The notes: a model not told the origin generated them from the sequence alone. A stretch of DNA of 32,116 bases from Halobacteriales archaeon QS_9_67_17 (GCA_003023185.1 PXSB01000068.1:1-32116); one strand, 5' to 3'; positions 18,009 through 26,614 are shown, counted from the first letter of the stretch. Translations and numbers: made by a program.

Positions 18009-18207
18009 GGTGTTCAGATACGCGGGTCGTCGCTCGACCGTGCAACCGTTGTGGGTGGGACTGAAAGGGGCCGACCGGTCGCGGAGCGAGCCGACGGAAG
18101 CACGGCCGGAGGCCGCGCGCACCGAGGCGCAGCCCGCGAGCGGGAGGGGGCTTTCTACACCTCGTTGGTCGAAGAGTCTCCGAACTCACCCGTATCTGAA
18201 CACTACC
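18009..18207 (+). repeat. MITE-like intergenic element, copy C
   Basis: 13 bp perfect TIR GTGTTCAGATACG (18010-18022) / CGTATCTGAACAC (18191-18203); GGTGGGACTGAAAGGGGCCG and GGGGGCTTTCTACACC blocks; 12 bp flanking direct repeat GTAGCCACAGGC (17997-18008 and 18208-18219). Confidence 0.9.
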
Positions 18208-18257
18208 GTAGCCACAGGCCCGAAGTGCTTTTCGGGCGGCACGGCGTTCTCACTGGC

Positions 18258-18881
18258 ATGAGCGACTTCGACCGCGAAGCCGAGCGCGAACGGCTCCGCG
18301 AACAGTTCGAGGAGGATAAGCAGAAACGCGAGCAGTCCGAGCGGATGTCGGAGCTCCTGTTGAAGGGCGCGACGATGACGAACGTCCACTGTGACCGCTG
18401 CGGCGACCCCATCTTCCGCTGGGACGGACAGGAGTTCTGCCCCACCTGTCAGGGTGATCCCGGCGGCGAGCCGGCGGCGACCCCGAGCGGCGACGAACCC
18501 GCCGCGAGTGACCAACAGCCGGCACAGCCACAGCGAACGCCGCAGGCATCGGACACCCAACCTACCCCTGACGACGCCGAATCGACCGTTGAGGTGGAGC
18601 CGGAACGGCCCGCCGACCAGCCGACTGACTCACCGGCGGCCGACCAGCCGACCGACGCGGACCGGACGCCCGCACACGAGCGCCAGCCGCGCCGAGTGCC
18701 GGCCGAGACGGCAAGCGAGGCGACCGACGACCTCGCGGCCGCCCGCGCCTCGCTCGGCCGGACGCTTGCAACCCTCGCCGAGCAGGCAGAGCGTTCGGAC
18801 GACCTCTCGCGAACCCGCGAGTGTCTGACCGCCGCGAAGGAGGCCGCTGAGGCGCTGGACGCCGCCGAACAGGTGCGCTAA
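18258..18881 (+). CDS. Sjogren's syndrome/scleroderma autoantigen 1 (p27)-family zinc-ribbon protein
   Basis: EDKQKREQSERMSELLLKGATMTNVHCDRCGDPIFRWDGQEFCPTCQ, followed by a low-complexity P/T/D linker and a helical C-terminus. Confidence 0.85.
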   Translation: MSDFDREAERERLREQFEEDKQKREQSERMSELLLKGATMTNVHCDRCGDPIFRWDGQEFCPTCQGDPGGEPAATPSGDEPAASDQQPAQPQRTPQASDTQPTPDDAESTVEVEPERPADQPTDSPAADQPTDADRTPAHERQPRRVPAETASEATDDLAAARASLGRTLATLAEQAERSDDLSRTRECLTAAKEAAEALDAAEQVR

Positions 18882-21373
18882 CCCGCGTAGTCGCTCCCGA
18901 CGACCTCGCGTATCCGCTCGGCCGTGACCGGGCCGACGCCCTCCACGTCCAGTAGTTCTTCCTCGTCGGCCGTCACCACGTGCTCGACGCTACCGAAGTG
19001 TGCGAGCAGTGCGCGGGCCGTCACGGGGCCGACCTCTGCAATCGAACTGACGACGTACTCCTGCTGTTCGTCCAGCGTCTTGTCCGCCTTCTCGCCGTGG
19101 ACGCGCACCTCGCGGTCGGACGCCTCCTGCTCGCGGCCGGCGATAGTCGCCAGCAGTTCCGTGGTGTCGTCCTCGTCGTCGGTGAAGAGGACGCTCGCGC
19201 CGAAGTCGACCGCGAGCGACGCGAGCGCGCCGCGGATGGCGTTCGGATGAACGTTGCGCTGGCCGTAGAGGTCGTCGCCCTCAACGACGACGACCGGCCG
19301 GGCGTAGCTCCGGACCGCGTCGCCGACCTGCTCGAACATCGAGCGGTCCTCGCCCAGCAGCGTGTCGAGGAAGTCCGCCGTCGTTTTCCGCTCCACGACG
19401 ACACGGTCGGAGAGCACGTAGTCGCCGACGGCGAGCGTTTCGAGCCGCGTCTCGATGCCGTCGCGCGTCGAGAGGTCGCGCGCGATGGTCGAGTCGAGTT
19501 CACGCTGGTCGGCGACGATTTCGACGCTCTCCTCGTCAGTGCCCGCGACGGCGGCCACGGCGTCTGCGTCCTTTGCTTCCTCGGCGTCGTCGTCCACGCC
19601 GCCTGTGTCGCCGTGTTTCGCCTCGTCCCTCGCCTTATCATCGCTCGTCTCGCCATCGCTCGTCTCGCTATCGCTCTCCTCGTCGGCGAACGAGCCGAGT
19701 CCGGCCTGTCCCTTCTGTTCGGGTTCAGCAGCATCGGCGCTGGCTTCGGCTTCGTCCGCGTCACTGCTCGCGTCGTCCGCGTCGCCGCCGAACTCGTCGA
19801 GCGATCCCTGCGTGAGTTGAGCTTCGACCTCGCCGGCCATCCCCTTCAGCTTCCGCAGTTCCTCTTCCATCCGCTTCTCCTCGTTGCGGGACATCCAGAA
19901 GAACGCCTCGTCGCGGGTGTCGTCGGCGATGAGCACGACGACCTTCCCTTCACTCGCACGGCCGGTGCGGCCCTTGCGCTGGATCGAGCGAATCCCCTTC
20001 GGGACGGGCTCGTAGAACAGCACTAAGTCCACGTCCGGCACGTCCAGCCCCTCCTCGGCGACGCTGGTCGAGACCAGCACCTCGAACTCGCCGGCGCGGA
20101 ACGCGTCGAGCCGCTCCGTCTGCTCCTTCTGTGTCATCCCGTCGGACCCCTCCTTGTCCCCTTGGCCGACGAACCGGCGCGTGTCGAACGACTCGTTCAG
20201 GAACTCCGTCAGTGTCTCCGCAGTGTCGCGGCTCTCGGTGAAGACGATTGCCCGCGACCCCTCCTCCAGCCCGAACGTCTCCGCGAGCAGGATGCGTGTC
20301 TTGCGAAACTTCGGGTGGAGGCCGTCGAACTCCTCGGCGAGTCGCATCGCCTTCTTCACGCTCGGTTCGGAGACGAACCGCTGGCTCGCCTTCGACGACC
20401 CGGAGGAGCGGGCCTGCTCGCGCTGTCGTTCGAAGTAGCGGCGGAGCGACTCGACGGACTGGGTCTCGACGAGTTCGGTCGCCCGGCGGAGCTTCATCAC
20501 CTCGGCGTGGATACTCATCCCCTTGTAGCCCGCCGAGTCGTCGTCGTTCATGAGCCGCTGGAGCCGGCCGCGCGCCGTGTTCAACTGCTTCTGGCTCATG
20601 TTCGGGTCCGTCGAGTTCACGACGCCGAGCTTCTGTAGCTCCGTCAGCCGGTCGGTGATGACCTCGTTGAGCGCGTCGCGGATCGCGAGCACGTTCTCCG
20701 GCAGGTCGACGTGTTGCCAGTCCACCTCCGTCTGGTAGGTGTGCTCGGCCACGTCGGCGTCCTCCTCGGTCATCACCTCCACCTCCGCGAGCCCGAGGTT
20801 CTCACAGACGCGGAGGATCTCCTCCTTGTCGCCGCCGGGACTAGCGCTCATCCCGGTGACGAGCGGCGCGTCGGCGTCGGCGTGGTAGCGGTCGGCGATG
20901 TAGTTGTACGCGTAGTTACCGGTCGCGCGGTGACACTCGTCGAAAGTGAGATGCGTCACGTCGGCAAGGGAGACGCGATTGCCCACGAGGTCGTTCTCGA
21001 TGACCTGCGGGGTCGCCATCACGATCCGCGCGGACTCCCAGAGGTCGGCGCGGTCGTCCGGGCGCACGTCGCCGGTGAACACGACGATCTCGTCGTCGGG
21101 CACGTCGAGTGCGTCGCGGTAGAAGTCGGCGTGCTGTTTGACCAGCGGCTTCGTCGGCGCGAGCATCAGCGCGGTGCCGCCGCGGTCCGCGAGTCGACTC
21201 GCCGTGACGAGACACGACACCGTCGTCTTGCCGAGACCGGTCGGGAGACAGACGAGGGTGTGCGTCTCGCGTGCCGCGTCCGCGAGCGCCGTCTGATACG
21301 ACCGGTCTTCGAGGAACCCCGGCGTGATGAGCGGGCCGTCGAGATAGCCGGCGTTCGCATCGGAGGCCGCCAT
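18878..21373 (-). CDS. hef: Hef helicase/nuclease (FANCM/XPF-like): DEAH-type helicase plus ERCC4 nuclease and HhH
   Basis: LVCLPTGLGKTTVSCLV; TFDECHRATGNYAY; QRKGRTGRASEG; GDYVLSDRVVVERKTTADFLDTLL (ERK motif); C-terminal LDVEGVGPVTAERIREVV. Confidence 0.95.
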   Translation of the reverse strand: MAASDANAGYLDGPLITPGFLEDRSYQTALADAARETHTLVCLPTGLGKTTVSCLVTASRLADRGGTALMLAPTKPLVKQHADFYRDALDVPDDEIVVFTGDVRPDDRADLWESARIVMATPQVIENDLVGNRVSLADVTHLTFDECHRATGNYAYNYIADRYHADADAPLVTGMSASPGGDKEEILRVCENLGLAEVEVMTEEDADVAEHTYQTEVDWQHVDLPENVLAIRDALNEVITDRLTELQKLGVVNSTDPNMSQKQLNTARGRLQRLMNDDDSAGYKGMSIHAEVMKLRRATELVETQSVESLRRYFERQREQARSSGSSKASQRFVSEPSVKKAMRLAEEFDGLHPKFRKTRILLAETFGLEEGSRAIVFTESRDTAETLTEFLNESFDTRRFVGQGDKEGSDGMTQKEQTERLDAFRAGEFEVLVSTSVAEEGLDVPDVDLVLFYEPVPKGIRSIQRKGRTGRASEGKVVVLIADDTRDEAFFWMSRNEEKRMEEELRKLKGMAGEVEAQLTQGSLDEFGGDADDASSDADEAEASADAAEPEQKGQAGLGSFADEESDSETSDGETSDDKARDEAKHGDTGGVDDDAEEAKDADAVAAVAGTDEESVEIVADQRELDSTIARDLSTRDGIETRLETLAVGDYVLSDRVVVERKTTADFLDTLLGEDRSMFEQVGDAVRSYARPVVVVEGDDLYGQRNVHPNAIRGALASLAVDFGASVLFTDDEDDTTELLATIAGREQEASDREVRVHGEKADKTLDEQQEYVVSSIAEVGPVTARALLAHFGSVEHVVTADEEELLDVEGVGPVTAERIREVVGSDYAG

Positions 21374-21379
21374 TACCTA

Positions 21380-21395
21380 CGTTAGCCCGCTAACG
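21380..21395. promoter_or_regulatory. Palindromic candidate operator in the hef upstream region
   Basis: CGTTAGC-CC-GCTAACG, perfect 7 bp arms, 7 bp upstream of the hef start. Confidence 0.35.
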
Positions 21396-21418
21396 GGCAA
21401 AAGGGTTCGCGTGGCGCG

Positions 21419-21523
21419 GTGGAAGTGGAGCCTCGCAGCGAGCCGCGCGACCGTAGCGACCGGGGGTTTTCTCCACCGGTTGCTGGTCTCCTCAACTGAA
21501 TCGCCGTTAGCCGAACACCACCG
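21419..21523 (+). repeat. MITE-like intergenic element, copy E (left end degenerate)
   Basis: CGGGGGTTTTCTCCACCGGTTGCTGG...CAACTGAATCGCCGTTAGCCGAACACCACC; right end matches copies B and D, left GGTGGGACTGAAAGG block not recognisable. Confidence 0.65.
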
Positions 21524-21582
21524 TCTGCGCGGGGGTGCGGCGAGTAATCACGTCTTAGTACCGCCGGCCGCTATCGAGGTCC

Positions 21583-22593
21583 ATGTGGGAGGTGTGGAGC
21601 GTCCTGCCGACGGTCGCGTGGCGGATCGTCAAGGTGACGGCGTTCATCGCGCTGGGGGTGAGCCTCGCGAACCTGCTCGTTGCCTTCGGTCTCGTTGAGC
21701 GGGTCGCCCGCGTCTCGAAGTATCTCACCCGCCCCGCAAATCTCCCCGACGCGGTGGGCACGGCCATCGTCACCACCGCGGCCTCGACCACCGCCGGCTA
21801 CGGGATGTTGGCCGAGTTCCGCGAGTCCGGGCGGCTCTCCGACCGCGCGACGCTCGTGGCCGTGACCATCAACACGTTCTTCGGCTTCGTCCAGCACATC
21901 TTCACCTTCTACGCGCCCGTCCTGATACCCATCCTCGGACTGGAGGTCGGCCTGCTGTACGTCGGATCGCGCGCCGCTATCGCGCTCGCTATCACGCTGA
22001 CGGGCGTGGTCGCTGGCGCGGTGCTGTTGCCGACACCGAGTGTGTCGCCGCGTGCAGTGGAGGCCGACGGTGGCGAGACAGGGCACGACACTGACGAGCC
22101 AGCACGCCCGACCGATGTCGGCACGGAGTATCCGCCGACGACGCGTGGGAAACTGCGGTATGCCGTCCGCGAGGGGTACGCGAAGACGCGCGACATCCTC
22201 CCGCGATTGGCCGGCATCTACGCGGTCGTCGCCGTCCTCACCGCGAACGTGGATGTGACGCGGGCGACGAGCGCGGCCGAACCGCTGGTCGGCGTGCTCG
22301 GACTGCCGGGGGCCGCGGTGCCCGTCATTGCGGTGTTCACGCTCGACACGACGAACGGCGCGCTGTTCCTCGCGTCCCTGCCGGCGGGCACCTTCACGCC
22401 CGAGGGTGCGGTGGCGACGATGCTCGTCGGGGGCGTCGTCTCCTTCGCCGTCTCCACGTTCAAGCGCTCCATCCCGTTTCAGTACGGTATCTGGGGCGCG
22501 GAGTTCGGCTCGAAGGTGATCGTCGTGAACACGACGCTGAAGATTGGGTTCATCGCGAGCGCGGTCGGCCTGCTGCTCTACGGCCCCGTCTGA
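21583..22593 (+). CDS. Nucleoside-recognition (Gate) domain multi-pass membrane protein
   Basis: Hydrophobic segments; TAIVTTAASTTAGYGMLAEFRESG; VAVTINTFFGFVQHIFTFYAPVLIPILG. Confidence 0.75.
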   Translation: MWEVWSVLPTVAWRIVKVTAFIALGVSLANLLVAFGLVERVARVSKYLTRPANLPDAVGTAIVTTAASTTAGYGMLAEFRESGRLSDRATLVAVTINTFFGFVQHIFTFYAPVLIPILGLEVGLLYVGSRAAIALAITLTGVVAGAVLLPTPSVSPRAVEADGGETGHDTDEPARPTDVGTEYPPTTRGKLRYAVREGYAKTRDILPRLAGIYAVVAVLTANVDVTRATSAAEPLVGVLGLPGAAVPVIAVFTLDTTNGALFLASLPAGTFTPEGAVATMLVGGVVSFAVSTFKRSIPFQYGIWGAEFGSKVIVVNTTLKIGFIASAVGLLLYGPV

Positions 22594-22617
22594 CTCGCCG
22601 AATCGTGGTACTGTATA

Positions 22618-22633
22618 ACATGAACAATCATGT
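22618..22633. promoter_or_regulatory. Palindromic candidate operator ACATGA-ACAA-TCATGT
   Basis: Perfect 6 bp inverted repeat in an AT-rich intergenic stretch upstream of the small ORF at 22756. Confidence 0.3.
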
Positions 22634-22755
22634 AAGAACACGAAGATTCATTACAGATACGCTCATCGAGGGAGATACACATGCTCGCTGTACGCACGCT
22701 TCGCCGTTAACTCTCCAGTACCAGTACAGTCTGTAATCGATCTGCTTCGACCCAC

Positions 22756-22941
22756 ATGAGCACGACCACATCCACGACACGACCCCGAGCCGGCAACCGA
22801 ACCGAGACGCGAACCGACGACGCCCGCTGGACCGACGAGCGGCGTCTCACGACCACCACCGCCCCGCGCACGTTCGACTACCGCCGTCCCGAGCGGCTCC
22901 CGAACGCGACCGACGACACCAACGCGTCCGTTCCGCGCTAA
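22756..22941 (+). CDS. Small Thr/Arg-rich hypothetical protein (61 aa)
   Basis: MSTTTSTTRPRAGNRTETRTDDARWTDERRLTTTTAPRTFDYRRPERLPNATDDTNASVPR; stop overlaps that of the convergent CBS-MaoC gene, as at other convergent pairs in this window. Confidence 0.5.
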   Translation: MSTTTSTTRPRAGNRTETRTDDARWTDERRLTTTTAPRTFDYRRPERLPNATDDTNASVPR

Positions 22942-23855
22942 GGCTCCTCGTCGACGAGGACGCGCGCTTCGCCGTCGAGCACGACCTCGCCGTCGTCGGT
23001 CCGGACTACCGTCGTCAGCCGGTAGCGACCTTCGGACAGATTCTCGGCGACTTCGAGTTCGGCAGTGACGCGCTCGCCCGGTCGGACGGGCGCGGTGAAC
23101 TCACAGTCCTGTCCGAGATAAATGCCCATGCCGGGGAGTCGCGCGACGGCGGCGGAGACGACGCCGGCCGTGAGCATCCCGTGGACGATGCGGCCGCCGA
23201 AGCGCGTCTCTCGGGCGTACTCGTCGTCGAGGTGGAGCGGGTTGGCGTCGCCGGTTGCCTTGGCGAACGCTTCGAGGTCGGCGTCCGAGAGCGTCTTCTC
23301 GAAGGTGAACGTCTCGCCGACCGATAGCGAGCGGTCGTCGGCCTGCGGCCACGGCTCGCTCGTCCGGCCCGCCTCGCGCCGCGTCTCGCTGTCCTCGAAC
23401 CGCCAGTCGACCGCGTCGTACAGGTCGCCGGGGTCGACCGACGGCACCTCGCTCTCGCGGTCGCGCTCCGTGGCGTACGGGAGGACGTACGCCAGATCCG
23501 TCGCAGTCAATATGCCGGCGAGGCCGTCGTTCTCGACGACGAGCAGGTGGTGGACGCCGTGGTCGCGCATCGTCGCCGCCGCCTGCGTCGCGGTCGTCCC
23601 CGGCTCAACGGTGACGAGCGACTCGCTCATCACTGCGGCGGCCCGCTCCTCGTCGAGGTCGACGCCTTCCGCGACGGCCTGACTCAGGTCCCGACTCGTG
23701 ACGATGCCGACCGGCACGTCCGCCTCGTCGGTCACGACGACGGAGCCGACGCTCGTGCCGTAGAGATACTCGGCAACGGCGCGCATCAGCGCGGCCGGCC
23801 CGACGGTCTCGACATCCGTACTCATCAGTTCGCGAGCGGACAGCGGCGGTGACAT
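22938..23855 (-). CDS. Tandem CBS domains fused to MaoC-like hydratase (hot-dog fold)
   Basis: N-terminal ARELMSTDVETVGPAALMRAVAEYLYGTSVGSVVVTDEADVPVGIVTSRDL...; C-terminal SVGETFTFEKTLSDADLEAFAKATGDANPLHLDDEYARETRFGGRIVHGMLTAGVVSA. Confidence 0.9.
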   Translation of the reverse strand: MSPPLSARELMSTDVETVGPAALMRAVAEYLYGTSVGSVVVTDEADVPVGIVTSRDLSQAVAEGVDLDEERAAAVMSESLVTVEPGTTATQAAATMRDHGVHHLLVVENDGLAGILTATDLAYVLPYATERDRESEVPSVDPGDLYDAVDWRFEDSETRREAGRTSEPWPQADDRSLSVGETFTFEKTLSDADLEAFAKATGDANPLHLDDEYARETRFGGRIVHGMLTAGVVSAAVARLPGMGIYLGQDCEFTAPVRPGERVTAELEVAENLSEGRYRLTTVVRTDDGEVVLDGEARVLVDEEP

Positions 23856-23922
23856 GTCGGGGGCGACGTGATGGGGCTACAAGAACCATCCGGACGGGGG
23901 TTGACCACTGTTCGACGGTAGC

Positions 23923-24138
23923 GGTGTTCAGACACGCGGGTCGCCGCTGGACTGCGCAACTGCGGTGGGTGGGACTGAAAGGGGCCGCCGGCTCGGCGAA
24001 CCCGGCCGACGCAAGGACCGCAGGAGTGAGCGAAGCGAACGACGAGGACCGTAGCGAGGCCCGGGAGTCGAGCCGGCGGGGGCTTTCTCCACCCTGTTGC
24101 TGGCCCATCCAACTGAATCGCCTCTATTTAAACACTGC
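23923..24138 (+). repeat. MITE-like intergenic element, copy D
   Basis: GGTGTTCAGACACGCGGGTCGCCGCTGGACTGCGCAACTGCGGTGGGTGGGACTGAAAGGGGCCG; GACCGCAGGAGTGAGCGAAGCGAACGACGAGGACCG shared with copy A; GGGGGCTTTCTCCACCC; ...TTTAAACACTGC. Confidence 0.85.
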
Positions 24139-24188
24139 TCTCTGACGACCCGGACAGGGTTTACACCGAGCGAAGCCGCATTTGGAAT

Positions 24189-24353
24189 GTGACCGACGAG
24201 CAATCGGAGTTGTCGAACGCAGAAATACAGACGCGACTCCGGTTCCTCCGGATACAGGAGCGGACGGCGAACGTCGAGAACAGGGAAGCCATCGCTCGGA
24301 AAATCGACGAGCTCGAAGCGCGGCTCGACTGTAGTAGAGATCGAACGCGATGA
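24189..24353 (+). CDS. Small charged helical protein (54 aa, GTG start)
   Basis: VTDEQSELSNAEIQTRLRFLRIQERTANVENREAIARKIDELEARLDCSRDRTR. Confidence 0.45.
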   Translation: MTDEQSELSNAEIQTRLRFLRIQERTANVENREAIARKIDELEARLDCSRDRTR

Positions 24354-24389
24354 CACACCCGACGGGCACCCTGTTTCCGTCGGGGTGTG
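24354..24389. terminator. Candidate hairpin between convergent genes
   Basis: CACACCC-GACGG / CCGTCGGGGTGTG stem with one bulge, starting one base after the stop at 24353 and near the end of the convergent ORF (24407). Confidence 0.35.
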
Positions 24390-24406
24390 AATAGTTCCGA
24401 TATCTA

Positions 24407-24631
24407 CTACCCGTCAACGAACAGCAGCGTCGCCACCCCGAGTAGGATTGCGGCGACGTACGCCGGCTGCGCGCTCGCGAACGCGAGTAGCTCCGCCGCC
24501 GTCGCCTCCGGTCCGACGCCGAGATACGTCGCCGCGCTCCCCCCGACGGCGACGAGGCCGCCGGAGAGTCGAAGCGGGTGATTACTCAGCCAACGACCGA
24601 CAGCCGCGACGGGACGCGTGAGGAGACTCAT
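24407..24631 (-). CDS. Small membrane protein
   Basis: MSLLTRPVAAVGRWLSNHPLRLSGGLVAVGGSAATYLGVGPEATAAELLAFASAQPAYVAAILLGVATLLFVDG; two hydrophobic segments. Confidence 0.55.
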   Translation of the reverse strand: MSLLTRPVAAVGRWLSNHPLRLSGGLVAVGGSAATYLGVGPEATAAELLAFASAQPAYVAAILLGVATLLFVDG

Positions 24632-24702
24632 CTACCCCTTCGTTTCGCGTGGAACGGCAAAAAGTCGCGTACGACGACCGGATGACGCGCGTCAGACGCC
24701 GG

Positions 24703-25341
24703 TCACTCGCGCGTCACCAGCCCGCGCTCCGCGAACAGATCAAGCAGTGCCGGCATCGACGCGACCACGTCGTCACAGGCCGGCTCGACGGCGGGTTTCG
24801 GTTCGAAGCCGACGGCGAGTCCTGCGACCTCCAGCATCGGGAGGTCGTTCGCGCCGTCGCCGACGGCGACCGTATCGGCGACTGGAACGCCGCGGTCGGT
24901 CGCCAACCGTTTGAGCGCGTCGTCCTTCGTCCCCTCGACGAGCGGTCCTTCCACCTCGCCGGTGAGTTCGCCGTCGGCGGGGAGGCGGTTCGCCACGACG
25001 GTGTCGACCGTCGTACCGGCCCGGGCGAGCGCGGCCTCCACGCCCGTCTCGAAGCCGCCAGTCAAGACGGCGACGGTGTGGCCGGCCGCTCGGAGCGTGT
25101 CGATAACCTCGCTCGCGCCGTCACGGAGCGCGACCTGATCCCACGCCGTCGTGGCCTCGTCCTCGGAAAGCCCCTCCAGCAAGGCCGCCCGCTCGCGGAG
25201 CGACGTGGCGTAGTCAATTTCGTCGTTCATGGCGCGGTCAGTGATGGTTTCCATCTCGTCGGCGACGCCGTAGCGGTCGCCGAGCAGGACGGTCATCTCG
25301 GAGTCCGAGAGCGTCCCGTCAAAGTCGAAGGCGACGAGCAT
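24703..25341 (-). CDS. serB: Phosphoserine phosphatase (HAD family)
   Basis: MLVAFDFDGTLSDSEMTVLLGDRYG...VAVLTGGFETGVEAAL...GVPVADTVAVGDGANDLPMLEVAGLAVGFEPKP. Confidence 0.93.
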   Translation of the reverse strand: MLVAFDFDGTLSDSEMTVLLGDRYGVADEMETITDRAMNDEIDYATSLRERAALLEGLSEDEATTAWDQVALRDGASEVIDTLRAAGHTVAVLTGGFETGVEAALARAGTTVDTVVANRLPADGELTGEVEGPLVEGTKDDALKRLATDRGVPVADTVAVGDGANDLPMLEVAGLAVGFEPKPAVEPACDDVVASMPALLDLFAERGLVTRE

Positions 25342-25425
25342 GCGCCCGCTCCGCCCGGCGACCGTATGAACGGTGCGGTCCCGGCGGTCCCCCGTGTTTA
25401 TGTCCCGCGGGCCGAATCGTAGGGT

Positions 25426-25878
25426 ATGGACGAGCCGGCGACCGACCCAGAGGCGCTCGACGAGGAGCTGGCCGAGTACGAGGGCGCCCTCGACGATGTC
25501 GACTCGGAGATGCGGGAGCTCGTCGCCGCGCTCCGGGCGGAGACGGACCGGTCGCTCCGGCTGGCGGTCCAGTACAGCGGCGACGAGTGGGATCTGGTCT
25601 TCGCCCGCGAGGACGTCCGGGAGCGGTACGTCGAGGCGGAGCTCGAACGGCGAGTCGAGACGCTCGTGTTGAAGGGCCACGGCGACCCGCCCGAGGAGGC
25701 GTCACTGCGCGATTTCGGGACGCTCGATGCGGTCATGCGCTGGTACGAGGGCGTCGTCGTCGCTCACTTCCCCGCCCGCGAGTGGTCGGGGTTCGTCTTC
25801 ACCTTCGACCGCGAGGCGTCGCCCATCGTCGACCTCGCCGACCAGCACCTCGGCGACCGGGCTCAGGACGGTTCGTAG
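25426..25878 (+). CDS. Conserved haloarchaeal-type hypothetical protein
   Basis: 150 aa acidic ORF, SEMRELVAALRAETDRSLRLAVQYSGDEWDLVFAREDVRERY; good codon bias. Confidence 0.65.
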   Translation: MDEPATDPEALDEELAEYEGALDDVDSEMRELVAALRAETDRSLRLAVQYSGDEWDLVFAREDVRERYVEAELERRVETLVLKGHGDPPEEASLRDFGTLDAVMRWYEGVVVAHFPAREWSGFVFTFDREASPIVDLADQHLGDRAQDGS

Positions 25879-26513
25879 TCGGTCCACGACCCCGGCCCGA
25901 AGTCGCCGCCCCGCACCCGGAGCTGTGGCCCGTCGGGTCCCTCGCGGGTCTCGACGGCGGCGTCGAACAGCTGGAGGAGCCGCTGGCGGGCCTCGGCGTC
26001 GCCGGGTGTCGTGTCCAGCGCGAACGCGCCCGCGAACCCCGCCGACTGGACCCGTGTCGAGAGCGCGTGGACGAACTGGTACACTCGGCGCAGCTCCGCG
26101 TACATGAGCAGCGTCGACAGCGAGTGGAGTCCAACGCGGGCACGGCGGCGCTCGTCGTCGTGGTAACACGACTGCATGAACCCAGAGGCGGCGATGCCGG
26201 CGCCCGTCAGGTCGGCCGGCGTCGAGACGTACTCCGTCGTCCCGTCTGTCTGCTCGTCCCCGAAGCCACCCTGACCGACGCAGTCGACGACCGACAGTCG
26301 CCACGCGTCGGGGTCGTCGCGGGCACCCTCGAACTCTCGGTGGATGCGGTCGTCCCCGGCCTTGGTCGTCACGAGGATGGCCGACCGGTCGTGGCTCCCG
26401 GCGACGATATCGAGTACGAGCCCGCGCTTGCCGGTCATCGCGGGACCGAAGACCAGCACCGAGGTTCCTCGTTCGATGTCACCGGGAACCAGCGGCGAGT
26501 CGGGCGCTGCCAT
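25863..26513 (-). CDS. RecA/KaiC-like P-loop family protein with degenerate Walker A
   Basis: MAAPDSPLVPGDIERGTSVLVFGPAMTGKRGLVLDIVAGS...AILVTTKAGDDRIHREFE...FMQSCYHDDERRRARVGLHSLSTLLMYAE. Confidence 0.7.
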   Translation of the reverse strand: MAAPDSPLVPGDIERGTSVLVFGPAMTGKRGLVLDIVAGSHDRSAILVTTKAGDDRIHREFEGARDDPDAWRLSVVDCVGQGGFGDEQTDGTTEYVSTPADLTGAGIAASGFMQSCYHDDERRRARVGLHSLSTLLMYAELRRVYQFVHALSTRVQSAGFAGAFALDTTPGDAEARQRLLQLFDAAVETREGPDGPQLRVRGGDFGPGSWTDYEPS

Positions 26514-26614
26514 CAGTCGAATCACAGCGACCGGACGCTAATGAAACCCGCTGTCCCGTCGGCTGCGGTGTCACGGAAGAAAGGATTAACCACGGCAGGC
26601 CCGGCCCTCCGCAC

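Noticed and set aside
18980-20026. 348 aa plus-strand ORF
   Set aside because: Entirely antisense to hef, which has unambiguous helicase and nuclease motifs.
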